Part shown: positions 56,738-64,000 of the stretch, one piece after another
Layout: the number at the start of each line of letters is the position of its first letter
Numbering within the stretch: position 1 is the stretch's first letter
Assembly: GCA_945952465.1 (NCBI GenBank)
Contig: CAMFIB010000008.1
Location: 1 to 64,000 of the forward strand
Length of the DNA stretch: 64,000 nt
Reading direction: 5' to 3'
Source of the DNA: an uncultured Pseudomonadota bacterium
GTDB taxonomy: Bacteria; Pseudomonadota; Gammaproteobacteria; Burkholderiales; Burkholderiaceae_C
Position numbers and translations under genes: made by a program
The notes under the pieces: model-generated
Seen by the model: the letters and a program-made list of their open reading frames with translations, nothing else
What the model was told of the DNA's origin: nothing
Databases searched by the model: none

Positions 56738-56752
56738 ATTCATCTGGTGAAT
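56738..56752. promoter_or_regulatory. LysR-type T-N11-A box
   Basis: ATTCA-TCTGG-TGAAT is a perfect inverted repeat with the T-N11-A feature of LysR-family binding sites. It ends five bases before the GTG of the LysR gene, so it covers its ribosome binding site. Autoregulation is a reasonable guess. Confidence 0.55.
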
Positions 56753-56756
56753 CATC

Positions 56757-57740
56757 GTGGCCGTGCCCAACTTCCGCTCGCTCGACCTCAACCTGCTGCG
56801 CGTGTTCGACGAGGTCATGACCGAGCGCAGCCTGACCCGCGCCGCCCGCAAGCTGTCGCTCACGCAGCCGGCCGTCAGCAACGCGCTGCGGCGGCTGCGC
56901 GAGACGCTGGGCGACGACCTGGTGCGGCGCGGCCCGCAGGGCGTGACGCCCACGCCCCGCGCCCTGGCGCTGTGGCCGGCCGTGCGCGGCGCACTGGCGC
57001 AACTGCAGGCGGTGCTGGCACCCGGCGCCTTTTCGCCCGCCGAGGCGACCGACACCTTCGTGCTGGCGATGGCCGACGCCACCGCCGCCGAACTGATGCC
57101 CGAGCTGATGGCGCCGCTGGAGCGCGATGCGCCCGGCGTCTCGCTGCGCGTGCTGCCGCTGACCACCCGCGACCCGCGCCGCCTGCTCGAAGACGGCGCG
57201 GCCGACCTCGCCATCGGCTACTTTCCCGCCGTGCTGGCCGACCTGACCGCCCGCGCACAGGCCGGCGAGGTGCCGGGCTTCGAGCACCAGCGGCTGTACG
57301 ACGGCCACTACGTCTGCATCATGCGGCAGGGCCACCCGCTGGCGCGCGGGCCGCTCACGCTGGGCCGCTACTGCGCGGCGCGCCACATGCTGGTGAGCTT
57401 TTCGGGCCGCTCGTTCGGCTTCGTCGATGAGGCGCTGGCCTCGCTGGGCGCGAAACGCCGCGTGGTGGTGACGGTGAACCAGTTCTTCACCGCCGGGCGG
57501 CTGGTGGTGAACTCCGACCTGCTGGCGGTGGTGCCGCGCCACTTCGTCAGCGTGACCGGCATCGCCGACCAGCTCGTGCTGCGCGAGCTGCCGTTCGCGA
57601 TGCCGGTGGTGCATGTGGACGCGCTGTGGCCCTCACGCAGCGGCGCGCTGGCCGCGCAGCGCTGGCTGCGCGACGCGGTGGGCGCGGCCGCGCACCGGGT
57701 CTTCGGCCCGCCCGACGGCGCTCAGGCCAGGGCCGGGTAG
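56757..57740 (+). CDS. LysR-family transcriptional regulator
   Basis: This 327-residue regulator has a LysR helix-turn-helix (about 8-68: DLNLLRVFDEVMTERSLTRAARKLSLTQPAVSNALRRLRETLGDDLVRR) and a substrate-binding domain (about 95-300). The GTG at 56757 gives the usual N-terminus. Its 3' end overlaps the OYE reductase gene by 19 bases on the opposite strand. LysR regulators often control a divergent gene, but here the minus-strand gene upstream is a small membrane protein. The inducer is unknown. Confidence 0.93.
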   Translation: MAVPNFRSLDLNLLRVFDEVMTERSLTRAARKLSLTQPAVSNALRRLRETLGDDLVRRGPQGVTPTPRALALWPAVRGALAQLQAVLAPGAFSPAEATDTFVLAMADATAAELMPELMAPLERDAPGVSLRVLPLTTRDPRRLLEDGAADLAIGYFPAVLADLTARAQAGEVPGFEHQRLYDGHYVCIMRQGHPLARGPLTLGRYCAARHMLVSFSGRSFGFVDEALASLGAKRRVVVTVNQFFTAGRLVVNSDLLAVVPRHFVSVTGIADQLVLRELPFAMPVVHVDALWPSRSGALAAQRWLRDAVGAAAHRVFGPPDGAQARAG

Positions 57741-58828
57741 TCGGTGTAGCCCTTCGCGCCGCCGCCGTAGAAAGTGGCCTTGTCGGGCGTGTTCAGCGGC
57801 GCGTTTTCCTTCAGGCGGCGCGGCAGGTCGGGGTTGGCGAGGAAGGGCGTGCCGAAGGCCACCAAGTCGGCCCCGTGCTGCACCGCCTCGGTGGCCAGCG
57901 TGCCGTTGTAGCCGTTGTTGACCATCCAGGCACCGTCGCCGCCGGTGTCGCGCCAGGCTTTTCGCAGTGCGGCGTAGTCGAAGGGCTGGTCGCCCTGCTG
58001 GTGGTCGCGCGGGCCGCCGGTCGCGCCTTCGATGACGTGGATGTAGGCCAGCTTCAGCGGGCCGAGGCCGCGCACCGCGTGTTCGAACAGCGGCTGAGGG
58101 TGGTCGTCCTTGGCGTCGTTGGCGGGCGTCACCGGCGACAGCCGCAGGCCGACCTTGCCGGCGCCGATCTCCTCGGTCACCGCGCGCACCACTTCGAGCA
58201 GGAAGCGCGTGCGGTTCTCCAGGCTGCCGCCGTAGTCGTCGGTGCGCTGGTTGGAGCCGGCGCGCAGGAACTGGTCGATGAGATAGCCGTTGGCGCCGTG
58301 CACCTCCACGCCGTCGAAGCCGGCGGCGATGGCGTTGCGGGCGGCGCGGCGGTAGTCCTGCACGATGCCGGGAATCTCCCCGGCGTCGAGCGCGCGCGGC
58401 GCCGACGTTTCCACGAAGGTGGGCACGCCGTCCTTGATGAGCACCGTCTTGGTCTTGGCCGTGATGGCCGACGGCGCGACCGGCTGGCCGTTGTTCGGCT
58501 GCAGATCGGTGTGCGAGACGCGGCCCACATGCCAGAGCTGCACGACGATCTTGCCGCCGGCCGCATGCACCGCGTCGGTCACGCGCTTCCAGCCCGCCAC
58601 CTGCTCGGCGCTCCAGATGCCGGGCACGTCGGCATAGCCCTGGCCCTGGTGGCTGATGGCGGTGGCCTCGGTCACCAGCAGGCCGCCCGACGCGCGCTGC
58701 GCGTAGTAGGTGGCCATCAGCGGCGTGGGCACGGCGCCGGGTGCGCGGTTGCGGGTGAGGGGCGCCATCACGATGCGGTTGGCGAGGGCAATGTCACCGG
58801 CGCGGGCCGGTTCGAACAGGGAGGTCAT
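57722..58828 (-). CDS. nemA: Alkene reductase of the Old Yellow Enzyme family
   Basis: This 368-residue FMN enzyme reduces electron-poor double bonds, such as maleimides and nitro compounds. It has MAPLTRNRA near the N-terminus, VVQLWHVGRVSH, the ligand-binding pair in VHGANGYLIDQFL, and GGSLENRTRF. Its length is that of NemA/XenB. It lies behind the MATE-SDR genes on the same strand (112 bases from the MATE stop). In E. coli NemA is under the TetR-family NemR, and a TetR gene is nearby here, but the TetR operators found lie 2.3 kb away, so direct control is uncertain. Confidence 0.9.
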   Translation of the reverse strand: MTSLFEPARAGDIALANRIVMAPLTRNRAPGAVPTPLMATYYAQRASGGLLVTEATAISHQGQGYADVPGIWSAEQVAGWKRVTDAVHAAGGKIVVQLWHVGRVSHTDLQPNNGQPVAPSAITAKTKTVLIKDGVPTFVETSAPRALDAGEIPGIVQDYRRAARNAIAAGFDGVEVHGANGYLIDQFLRAGSNQRTDDYGGSLENRTRFLLEVVRAVTEEIGAGKVGLRLSPVTPANDAKDDHPQPLFEHAVRGLGPLKLAYIHVIEGATGGPRDHQQGDQPFDYAALRKAWRDTGGDGAWMVNNGYNGTLATEAVQHGADLVAFGTPFLANPDLPRRLKENAPLNTPDKATFYGGGAKGYTDYPALA

Positions 58829-58939
58829 GGATGGAAAACCTTGGTGATCGGATGAAGATGTAACAAGCCGCAGCGTACGGTCAAGCCGGAAGCCTTGCCG
58901 GGCACGGCTTGTTGGGTTTTGCGGTAGAAGAGCCCCGGT

Positions 58940-60334
58940 TCAGCGCGCCCAGGCGCCGAGCCGGATCGCGCCGGCCACCGTCAGGCCGTAGACCGCGAGG
59001 CTGGCGGCCACCACGCCGAAGAAGGCGCTGGCCGGCGCCTGCAAGAGCGCCACGCAGACCCAGCCGCCGGCCGCCACCACCACCAGCCGCGCGCTGCTGG
59101 CCACCAGCGGCCACAACATGCGGCCCGCGCCCTGCGACGCGAACAGCAGCGCCAGCCCGAAGCCGAACAACCCATAGCAGCCGCCGACGATGCGCAGGTA
59201 GCTGCCGCCGAGTTCGCGCACCACCGGGTCGGTGGTGAAGGCGTGCATCCACCACGCCGGCTGCCACGCCGCCAGCAGGCCGATGCCGCCGGTCACCGCC
59301 GCCACCACCGCGCCACCCAGCCAGGTCACGCGCAGCGCCCGCGCCACCTGCCCGGCGCCCATGTTGGTGGCCACCATCGCGGTCAGCGCGGTGCCGAAGC
59401 CGAAGGCGATGGGCACCAGGATGTACTCCAGCCGCGCCGCCACGCCGAAGCCCGCCAGCGCGGCCACGCCGTAGCTGCCGACCACGGCGGTGGCGATCGC
59501 GATCGAGCCGTTGCTGATCACCGGGTTCAGCGAGGCCGGCAGGCCCACCCGAAGGATGGCGCGCAGCAGGCCGCCGTCAAAACGCCAGTGGGTGCGCAGC
59601 AGCGGCGCGGCGCCGCCGCGCTTCAGCAGGTGGCGCAGCATCAGGGCGGCGGCGAGGCCGTTGGAGACCAGCGTGCTGGTCGCCGCGCCGGACACGCCCA
59701 GCGCCGGCACCGGCCCGCCGCCGAACACCAGCAGCGGGCACAGCACCAGGTGCACCGCGGCCGTCAGCACCAGCGCGAGCGAGGGCAGCAGCATGTTGCC
59801 GGCGCCGCGCACGATGCCGGCCAGCACGTTGGTCCACCAGATCACCAGCGCGCCGCCGAACAGCACGTTGGAGTAACCCAGCGCGTCGCCCAACGCCGCG
59901 CCGCGCCCGCCGGCCGCCGCATAGACCGCGTGGCCGCCGCCGACCAGCACCGCCGTGAACAGTGCCGCCATCACCGCCGCGATCAGCAGCGCGTGCTGGG
60001 CCAGCCGGCCGGCGGTTTCGCGGTCGCCGGCGCCGAGCGCGCGCGCTACCGCGGCGGTGGCCGCGCCGCCGATGCCGCCGGCCGACATCTGCAGCATCAG
60101 CATGGACAGCGGGAACACCAGCGCGATCGCGGCCAGCGCGTCGGCGCCGAGCCGGCCCAGGATGTAGCCGTCGTAGCCGATGACGACGGTGGTGGCGAAC
60201 AGGCCGACCACATTGGGCGTGGCCAACTTCAGCAGCGTCGGCAGCAGCGGCGCGCGCAGCATCTGCTCGGTGCGCGACAGCGCGGCTGCGGACTGCGCGC
60301 CAGCGGCGGGCATGGCAGCGGACAGGGTGGTCAT
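58940..60334 (-). CDS. MATE-family multidrug efflux transporter
   Basis: This 464-residue inner-membrane exporter has about 12 membrane segments. MATE landmarks appear as LLKLATPNVVGLFATTVVIGYDGYILGRLG and, in the second half, LPASLNPVISNGSIAIATAVVGSYG. It is downstream of the SDR gene by 25 bases and on the same strand, so SDR and MATE likely form a transcript starting near a TetR operator at 61098-61115. Substrates are not known; these pumps export cationic drugs and dyes with sodium or protons. Confidence 0.92.
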   Translation of the reverse strand: MTTLSAAMPAAGAQSAAALSRTEQMLRAPLLPTLLKLATPNVVGLFATTVVIGYDGYILGRLGADALAAIALVFPLSMLMLQMSAGGIGGAATAAVARALGAGDRETAGRLAQHALLIAAVMAALFTAVLVGGGHAVYAAAGGRGAALGDALGYSNVLFGGALVIWWTNVLAGIVRGAGNMLLPSLALVLTAAVHLVLCPLLVFGGGPVPALGVSGAATSTLVSNGLAAALMLRHLLKRGGAAPLLRTHWRFDGGLLRAILRVGLPASLNPVISNGSIAIATAVVGSYGVAALAGFGVAARLEYILVPIAFGFGTALTAMVATNMGAGQVARALRVTWLGGAVVAAVTGGIGLLAAWQPAWWMHAFTTDPVVRELGGSYLRIVGGCYGLFGFGLALLFASQGAGRMLWPLVASSARLVVVAAGGWVCVALLQAPASAFFGVVAASLAVYGLTVAGAIRLGAWAR

Positions 60335-60359
60335 GGCGGGCTCCGTTCGGTTGAAAGGT

Positions 60360-61067
60360 TCAGCGCGCCAGCACGTTCAGGTACACGCCAGGCTGGGCCG
60401 ACAGCCCCAGCTTCACCTGCTCGGTGATGGCGTCGGCGCGCACCTCTTCGTCACCGGCCTCCAGCGCGTCGAACGCGCGGGCGACGATGTCGTCGGGCGA
60501 GGACTTCGGCAGGTCGAAGCCGCGCGTCAGGTCGGTATCGACGAAACCCATGTGCAGGCCCAGCACCTGCGTGTGCTGCGCGCGCAGCTCGTGACGCAGG
60601 CCGTTGGTCAGCGACCAGGCCGCCGACTTGGTGGCCCCGTAGGCGGCCAGCCCCGGCGAGCTGATCCAGCTCGCGACCGACAGCACGTTCAGGATGGCGC
60701 CGCCGCCGTGTTTGGCCAGCACCGGCGCGAAGGCCTGGCTGAGCCGCAGCGGGCCGACGACGTTGGTCTCGAACTGTTCGCGCGCCAGCTCCACCGCGTT
60801 CGGCGCCAGCCAGCCGCCAGCGCGGGCAATGCCGGCGTTGTTGATCAGCAGCGTGACGTCGCCGCAGCGCGTGGCGGTGGCCGCCACCTGCGCGGCGTCG
60901 GTCACGTCCAGCCGAACCGGCTCGACGCCGGGCAGTTCCACGCTGGCCGGGTTGCGCGCCCCGGCGTAGACCTTGCGGGCGCCGCGCGCCAATGCCGCAC
61001 GGGCGAAGGCAAGGCCGATGCCGCGGTTGGCGCCGGTGATCAGCACGGTGGCGTTCTGGATGTTCAT
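60360..61067 (-). CDS. SDR-family oxidoreductase, TetR-controlled
   Basis: This 235-residue enzyme is a classical SDR: TGANRGIG near residue 13, NNAG, YGATK as the catalytic pair, and Ser in VLSVASW. It reduces or oxidises an unknown alcohol or carbonyl with NAD(P). A TetR operator lies 31 bases before its start. The TetR gene follows upstream on the same strand, 94 bases away. Together with the MATE gene, it forms a likely inducible unit. Confidence 0.9.
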   Translation of the reverse strand: MNIQNATVLITGANRGIGLAFARAALARGARKVYAGARNPASVELPGVEPVRLDVTDAAQVAATATRCGDVTLLINNAGIARAGGWLAPNAVELAREQFETNVVGPLRLSQAFAPVLAKHGGGAILNVLSVASWISSPGLAAYGATKSAAWSLTNGLRHELRAQHTQVLGLHMGFVDTDLTRGFDLPKSSPDDIVARAFDALEAGDEEVRADAITEQVKLGLSAQPGVYLNVLAR

Positions 61068-61097
61068 GACGGGGTTCCTTCTGGAAAAAGGCCGTTC

Positions 61098-61115
61098 ATA
61101 TGATGATCGTCATAT
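61098..61115. promoter_or_regulatory. TetR operator before the SDR gene
   Basis: ATATGATGATCGTCATAT is near-palindromic (TATGA...TCATA arms) and is identical to the site at 61790-61807. It lies just upstream of the SDR-MATE genes. Confidence 0.85.
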
Positions 61116-61161
61116 TCGACGGCGAAGCAAAACGGACGAACACGCATCGGTGGTCGCCCGG

Positions 61162-61770
61162 TCAGGTGGAGGAAACGGGCACCGGCGCGTCGTGCTGCGC
61201 CAGCAGCGCGCGCCGGGTGTCGGCCAGGAAGGCCAGGCCTTCGTCGGTGTTGCCCAACGCGCGGGCCAGTTGCAGCGCGCCGACCAGCTGGCCGGCGACC
61301 ACGCCGGCCGCTTCGGGCGCAGCGCTGGCCGGCAGCGCCTGGCGCACCATGTCGACCAGGCCGCGCACCCGCTGGGCGGCGGCCTCGCGCACCGCGTCGG
61401 CCTGGCGCGGCATTTCGGACGCCAGTGCGGCGACCGCGCAGCCGGACTCGGCGGAGGCCAGCGTGCGCGCCGACAGATAGCTCTCCACCAGCCGGCGGAA
61501 GGGGCTGCGGCCGTCGGCCGGGTCATCGCGCTGCACCTCGGCGAGCAGGGCCGAACCGCGCCGGCCGGCGTGCGCCAGCGCCTCACACAGCAGCGCGTCG
61601 CGCGAGGCGAAATGCGCGTAGAAGCCGCCGTGCGTCAGCCCGGCCTGTTTCATGATGTCGGCCACGCCCACGCCCTGAAAACCCGAGCGCCGGATCGCGC
61701 GCGAAGCCGTCTCCACGATGCGGTCGTGGGTCTGTTCCTTGCGGCTGGGCGGGGCGGAGGACGAGGCCAT
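61162..61770 (-). CDS. TetR/AcrR-family transcriptional regulator
   Basis: This 202-residue repressor has an N-terminal TetR helix-turn-helix (about 12-60: RIVETASRAIRRSGFQGVGVADIMKQAGLTHGGFYAHFASRDALL) and a C-terminal ligand domain. Cys residues are few (Cys in ESGCAVAAL), so thiol sensing is not obvious. It is divergent from the MFS gene, and the 18-bp operator at 61790-61807 lies in the shared gap; a second identical operator lies before the SDR gene. It probably represses both its own gene/MFS and SDR/MATE. Confidence 0.93.
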   Translation of the reverse strand: MASSSAPPSRKEQTHDRIVETASRAIRRSGFQGVGVADIMKQAGLTHGGFYAHFASRDALLCEALAHAGRRGSALLAEVQRDDPADGRSPFRRLVESYLSARTLASAESGCAVAALASEMPRQADAVREAAAQRVRGLVDMVRQALPASAAPEAAGVVAGQLVGALQLARALGNTDEGLAFLADTRRALLAQHDAPVPVSST

Positions 61771-61789
61771 GGGCGGACTCTAGCACAAA

Positions 61790-61807
61790 ATATGATGATC
61801 GTCATAT
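61790..61807. promoter_or_regulatory. TetR operator between tetR and the MFS gene
   Basis: ATATGATGATCGTCATAT, identical to the site at 61098-61115. It lies 20 bases before the TetR start and 80 before the MFS start. Confidence 0.85.
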
Positions 61808-61887
61808 GCACCTTTCATGGCCCGCCGTCCGATGGCCGGCCACGGTGGCGACAAGCGCCGGGCCGACCGCTGCCGCACAATCGCCCG

Positions 61888-63120
61888 ATGCCCGCTGCAC
61901 CGACAGAAGAACACCCCGGCCAGCCGTCTCCCCGAACCGTGTTGCTGCTGGCGATGGCGCTGTCGATGGGCGGCGCGATTTCGCTGGGCATCACCCGTTT
62001 CGCCTACGGCCTGCTGCTGCCGGCGATGCGGGCCGACCTGTCATGGAGCTACACGCTGGCCGGCGCGATGAACACGCTGAACGCCGCCGGCTACCTGATC
62101 GGCGCGCTGGTCATGCCGCAGCTGCTGCGGCGCTTCGGCCCGTCGCGCACCATGCTGTGGGGCGCGGTGCTGGCCAGCCTGTTCATGGGGCTGAGCGGCT
62201 TTTTCATCGACCCGGTGGCGCTGCTCACGCAACGCCTGCTGGCCGGGCTGGCGAGCGCGCTGGTTTTCGTGGCGGGCGGGCTGCTGGCGGCGCGGCTGGG
62301 CACGCTGGCGCCGTCGCGCAGCGGCCTGCTGCTGGGCATGTACTACGGCGGCACCGGGCTGGGCATCACACTGTCGGCGGTGGTGGTGCCGCTGGTGCTG
62401 GAGGCGGCACACGCCCGCCCTCACGGCTGGGCCTGGGCCTGGTGGGCGCTGGCGCTGGCCTGTTTCGCTGCCACCGCGCTGCTGGCCTGGCCGGCCCGGG
62501 TGCTGGCGCGGCTGACACCCGCCGGCGCGGCGCAGGCCACCGCCGGCCGCGTGCGCTGGGCGCCGATGGCCTACGCCTTGATGGGCTACGGCCTGTTCGG
62601 CGCCGGCTACATCGGCTACATGACCTTCGTCGTCGCGCTGCTGCGCGAGGAAGGCGCCAGCCAGGGCGACGTGATGCTGTTCTACGCGCTGCTGGGGCTG
62701 GCCACCGTCGCCTCGTCGCGGGTCTGGGCGGGCCTGCTCGACCGCTGCCGGGGCGGCGAGGCGCTGGCGCTGCTGAACCTGCTGGTGGGCGCGGCCTGCG
62801 TGCTGCCGGCGCTGACCTCGGCCTGGCCAGCGATGCTGCTGTCGGGCATCGTGTTCGGCGGCGTGATGCTGTCGGTGGTGGCGTCGACCACCGCCTTCGT
62901 GCGCCACAACCTGCCGGGCCCGCTGTGGGCGGCCGGCATCAGCGCCTTCACCATCGTGTTCGCGGCGGGGCAGATCGTCGGCCCGACGGCGGTGGGCTGG
63001 GTGGCCGACGGCCCGGGCGGGCTGGCGCGCGGGCTGGTGCTTTCGGCCATTGCGCTGTGGCTGGGCGCGGCGCTGGCCTGGCGGCAAAAGCCGCTGCCGG
63101 CGCAACCGGCAGCGGCCTGA
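61888..63120 (+). CDS. YbfB/YjiJ-family MFS transporter
   Basis: This 410-residue inner-membrane protein has about 12 membrane segments. It matches the YbfB/YjiJ group of MFS proteins: GGAISLGITRFAYGLLLPAMRADLSW at the N-terminus, GYLIGALVMPQLLRRFG, GMYYGGTGLGITLSAVVVP. It is divergent from tetR and downstream of a shared operator, so it is likely induced along with the SDR-MATE genes. The ATG at 61888 fits; the frame is open further upstream without a good start. Substrate is unknown. Confidence 0.9.
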   Translation: MPAAPTEEHPGQPSPRTVLLLAMALSMGGAISLGITRFAYGLLLPAMRADLSWSYTLAGAMNTLNAAGYLIGALVMPQLLRRFGPSRTMLWGAVLASLFMGLSGFFIDPVALLTQRLLAGLASALVFVAGGLLAARLGTLAPSRSGLLLGMYYGGTGLGITLSAVVVPLVLEAAHARPHGWAWAWWALALACFAATALLAWPARVLARLTPAGAAQATAGRVRWAPMAYALMGYGLFGAGYIGYMTFVVALLREEGASQGDVMLFYALLGLATVASSRVWAGLLDRCRGGEALALLNLLVGAACVLPALTSAWPAMLLSGIVFGGVMLSVVASTTAFVRHNLPGPLWAAGISAFTIVFAAGQIVGPTAVGWVADGPGGLARGLVLSAIALWLGAALAWRQKPLPAQPAAA

Positions 63121-63135
63121 ACGGGGGCTTGCGCC

Positions 63136-63909
63136 TCAGCGGCGCCAGATGAGTTTCTGGCGGCCGTCTTCGGTGACGAGGTAGCGGTCGGAAAAACGGT
63201 AGCGGGTCGCGGCCTGGAAGTCGCCGCCGGCGTCGGACTTGACGTAGATCACGCCGTCGCGGCTGTACCAGCGGCCCGAGAACTCCACCTTGCGGCCGCC
63301 GTCGTAGTTCCAGTTGCCGCCGCCCCCGACCGAGGTGACCCATTGCGAGATGCGGCCGTCGGCGTCCATCTGGAGCGTGCGCACGGTGCTGAACGACGCG
63401 AAGTTGCCGCCGCCGCTGCTGTTGGTCATCTTCTCGTTGACCCAGCGGCCGACCAGCCGGCTGTCGACACTGCCGGCGGTGGCCGAGCCTGCGGTGCGCA
63501 CCATCACCGGCTCGTCGGCGACGGCGGCCTCGGGCCGCGACAGGCCGGCCGGGGTGAAGCGCACGGTGCGCTGGGCGCCGCCCATCACCGGCGCGGCGCG
63601 CAGCAGGGCGTCGATGCCGCTGCCGTCGATGCGGCCTTCCAGCGTGGCCACCGGCAGGCCGGTGTGCGGCTGGATGAGCTGCGCGGCCAGCCGGTTGGCG
63701 CGGGCCGTGCCGCGCACCGCCAGCCGCAGCTGGCCTTCGATCAGCTCGCCCGACACCTGCTCGGCCTCGAAGGCCAGGCTCAGCGTGCTGGCGAGGCCGT
63801 CCACGTTGGCGTGGTAGGTCAGTTTGGGCGAGGCGGCGTTGGCGGTGAGCGGCGCGGCGAGGGCGGCGACAACGGCGAACAGGGCAAGGGCGGCGGTGCG
63901 GCGGTTCAT
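63136..63909 (-). CDS. Exported protein of unknown function with lipocalin-like C-terminus
   Basis: I do not recognise a named family. The 257-residue product has a signal peptide of about 25 residues ending NAA-S. The N-terminal half (about 26-150) is beta-strand-like. The C-terminal part (about 155-257) has SRLVGRWVNEKMTNSS, FSTVRTLQMDADGRI, VEFSGRWYSRDGVIYVKS and a final YRFSDRYLVTEDGRQKLIWRR, which looks like a small lipocalin-type barrel. It converges on the MFS gene. The start ATG at 63909 fits. Confidence 0.6.
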   Translation of the reverse strand: MNRRTAALALFAVVAALAAPLTANAASPKLTYHANVDGLASTLSLAFEAEQVSGELIEGQLRLAVRGTARANRLAAQLIQPHTGLPVATLEGRIDGSGIDALLRAAPVMGGAQRTVRFTPAGLSRPEAAVADEPVMVRTAGSATAGSVDSRLVGRWVNEKMTNSSGGGNFASFSTVRTLQMDADGRISQWVTSVGGGGNWNYDGGRKVEFSGRWYSRDGVIYVKSDAGGDFQAATRYRFSDRYLVTEDGRQKLIWRR

Positions 63910-64000
63910 GGAGGCTCCGGTGAAAGGGTCGGCGGGGTCTGGTGAGGTGTCCTGCCCATCAGACGGAGCGAATGGCGCGGCGGATGCAGCGGCCTCAAAA

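Overview
The window is 64 kb of very GC-rich DNA, densely packed with genes on both strands. Gene content and protein style fit a betaproteobacterium of the Burkholderiales, most likely the family Comamonadaceae. The evidence is a methionine synthase split into two genes, GTP-type PEP carboxykinase, a porin-glnK-amtB operon, an S-adenosylhomocysteine riboswitch of the kind common in betaproteobacteria, and two short dispersed repeat families. The family assignment is inference; no rRNA or tRNA gene is present to confirm it.

Layout. 0-0.3 kb: end of a GspB-like secretion gene. 0.5-4.1 kb: an Mla/Pqi-type lipid-transport operon (permease, ATPase, MCE protein, lipoprotein). 4.1-9.8 kb: small-molecule metabolism (MaoC hydratase, two-gene SDR pair, HCCA-isomerase-like and dienelactone-hydrolase-like proteins, GntR regulator, PfkB kinase, CorA-type transporter). 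9.8-15.2 kb: hemB with a divergent hemJ-like gene, VanZ protein, 2Fe-2S protein, M48 protease, AmpG permease. 15.2-19.5 kb: a two-component system with a CpxR-type box in front of it, then waaF and an acyltransferase. 19.5-24.5 kb: zinc-finger protein, ilvE, radA and its partner, a GST, alr. 24.5-30.7 kb: lplT, an EamA transporter, glutathione peroxidase, an LprI-like protein, glcF, glcE and a DUF-type exported protein. 30.8-35.4 kb: the nitrogen operon porin-glnK-amtB behind a sigma-54/NtrC promoter, then comM. 35.4-38.9 kb: a triple-CHRD lipoprotein, a glycine-zipper protein with a truncated relative, and a BrkB-family protein. 39-46 kb: the two metH genes with a phosphate transporter, an exported protein and a cyclic-nucleotide-binding protein between them. 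46-54 kb: recQ, a response regulator and GAF-PAS kinase, a double-AAA ATPase, a MOSC protein. 54-64 kb: pckG, a small membrane protein, a LysR regulator, and a TetR-controlled block (OYE reductase, MATE pump, SDR, TetR, MFS), then an exported protein.

Working together. Methionine-cycle control is visible directly: the C-terminal metH gene has an S-adenosylhomocysteine aptamer whose 3' strand can pair with the gene's own ribosome binding site. Nitrogen control is visible as a -24/-12 promoter plus an NtrC site before the porin-glnK-amtB operon. Two identical 18-bp operators bracket the TetR/SDR unit and so probably switch the MATE/SDR side and the TetR/MFS side together.

The least expected structure is a roughly 45-65 bp repeat (called R1 here) found eight times. 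Most copies sit between genes, but three lie inside open reading frames (alr, glcE and a small membrane-protein gene) without breaking them, and others supply a stop codon or lie against a start codon. No phage, insertion sequence, integron or CRISPR array was seen.
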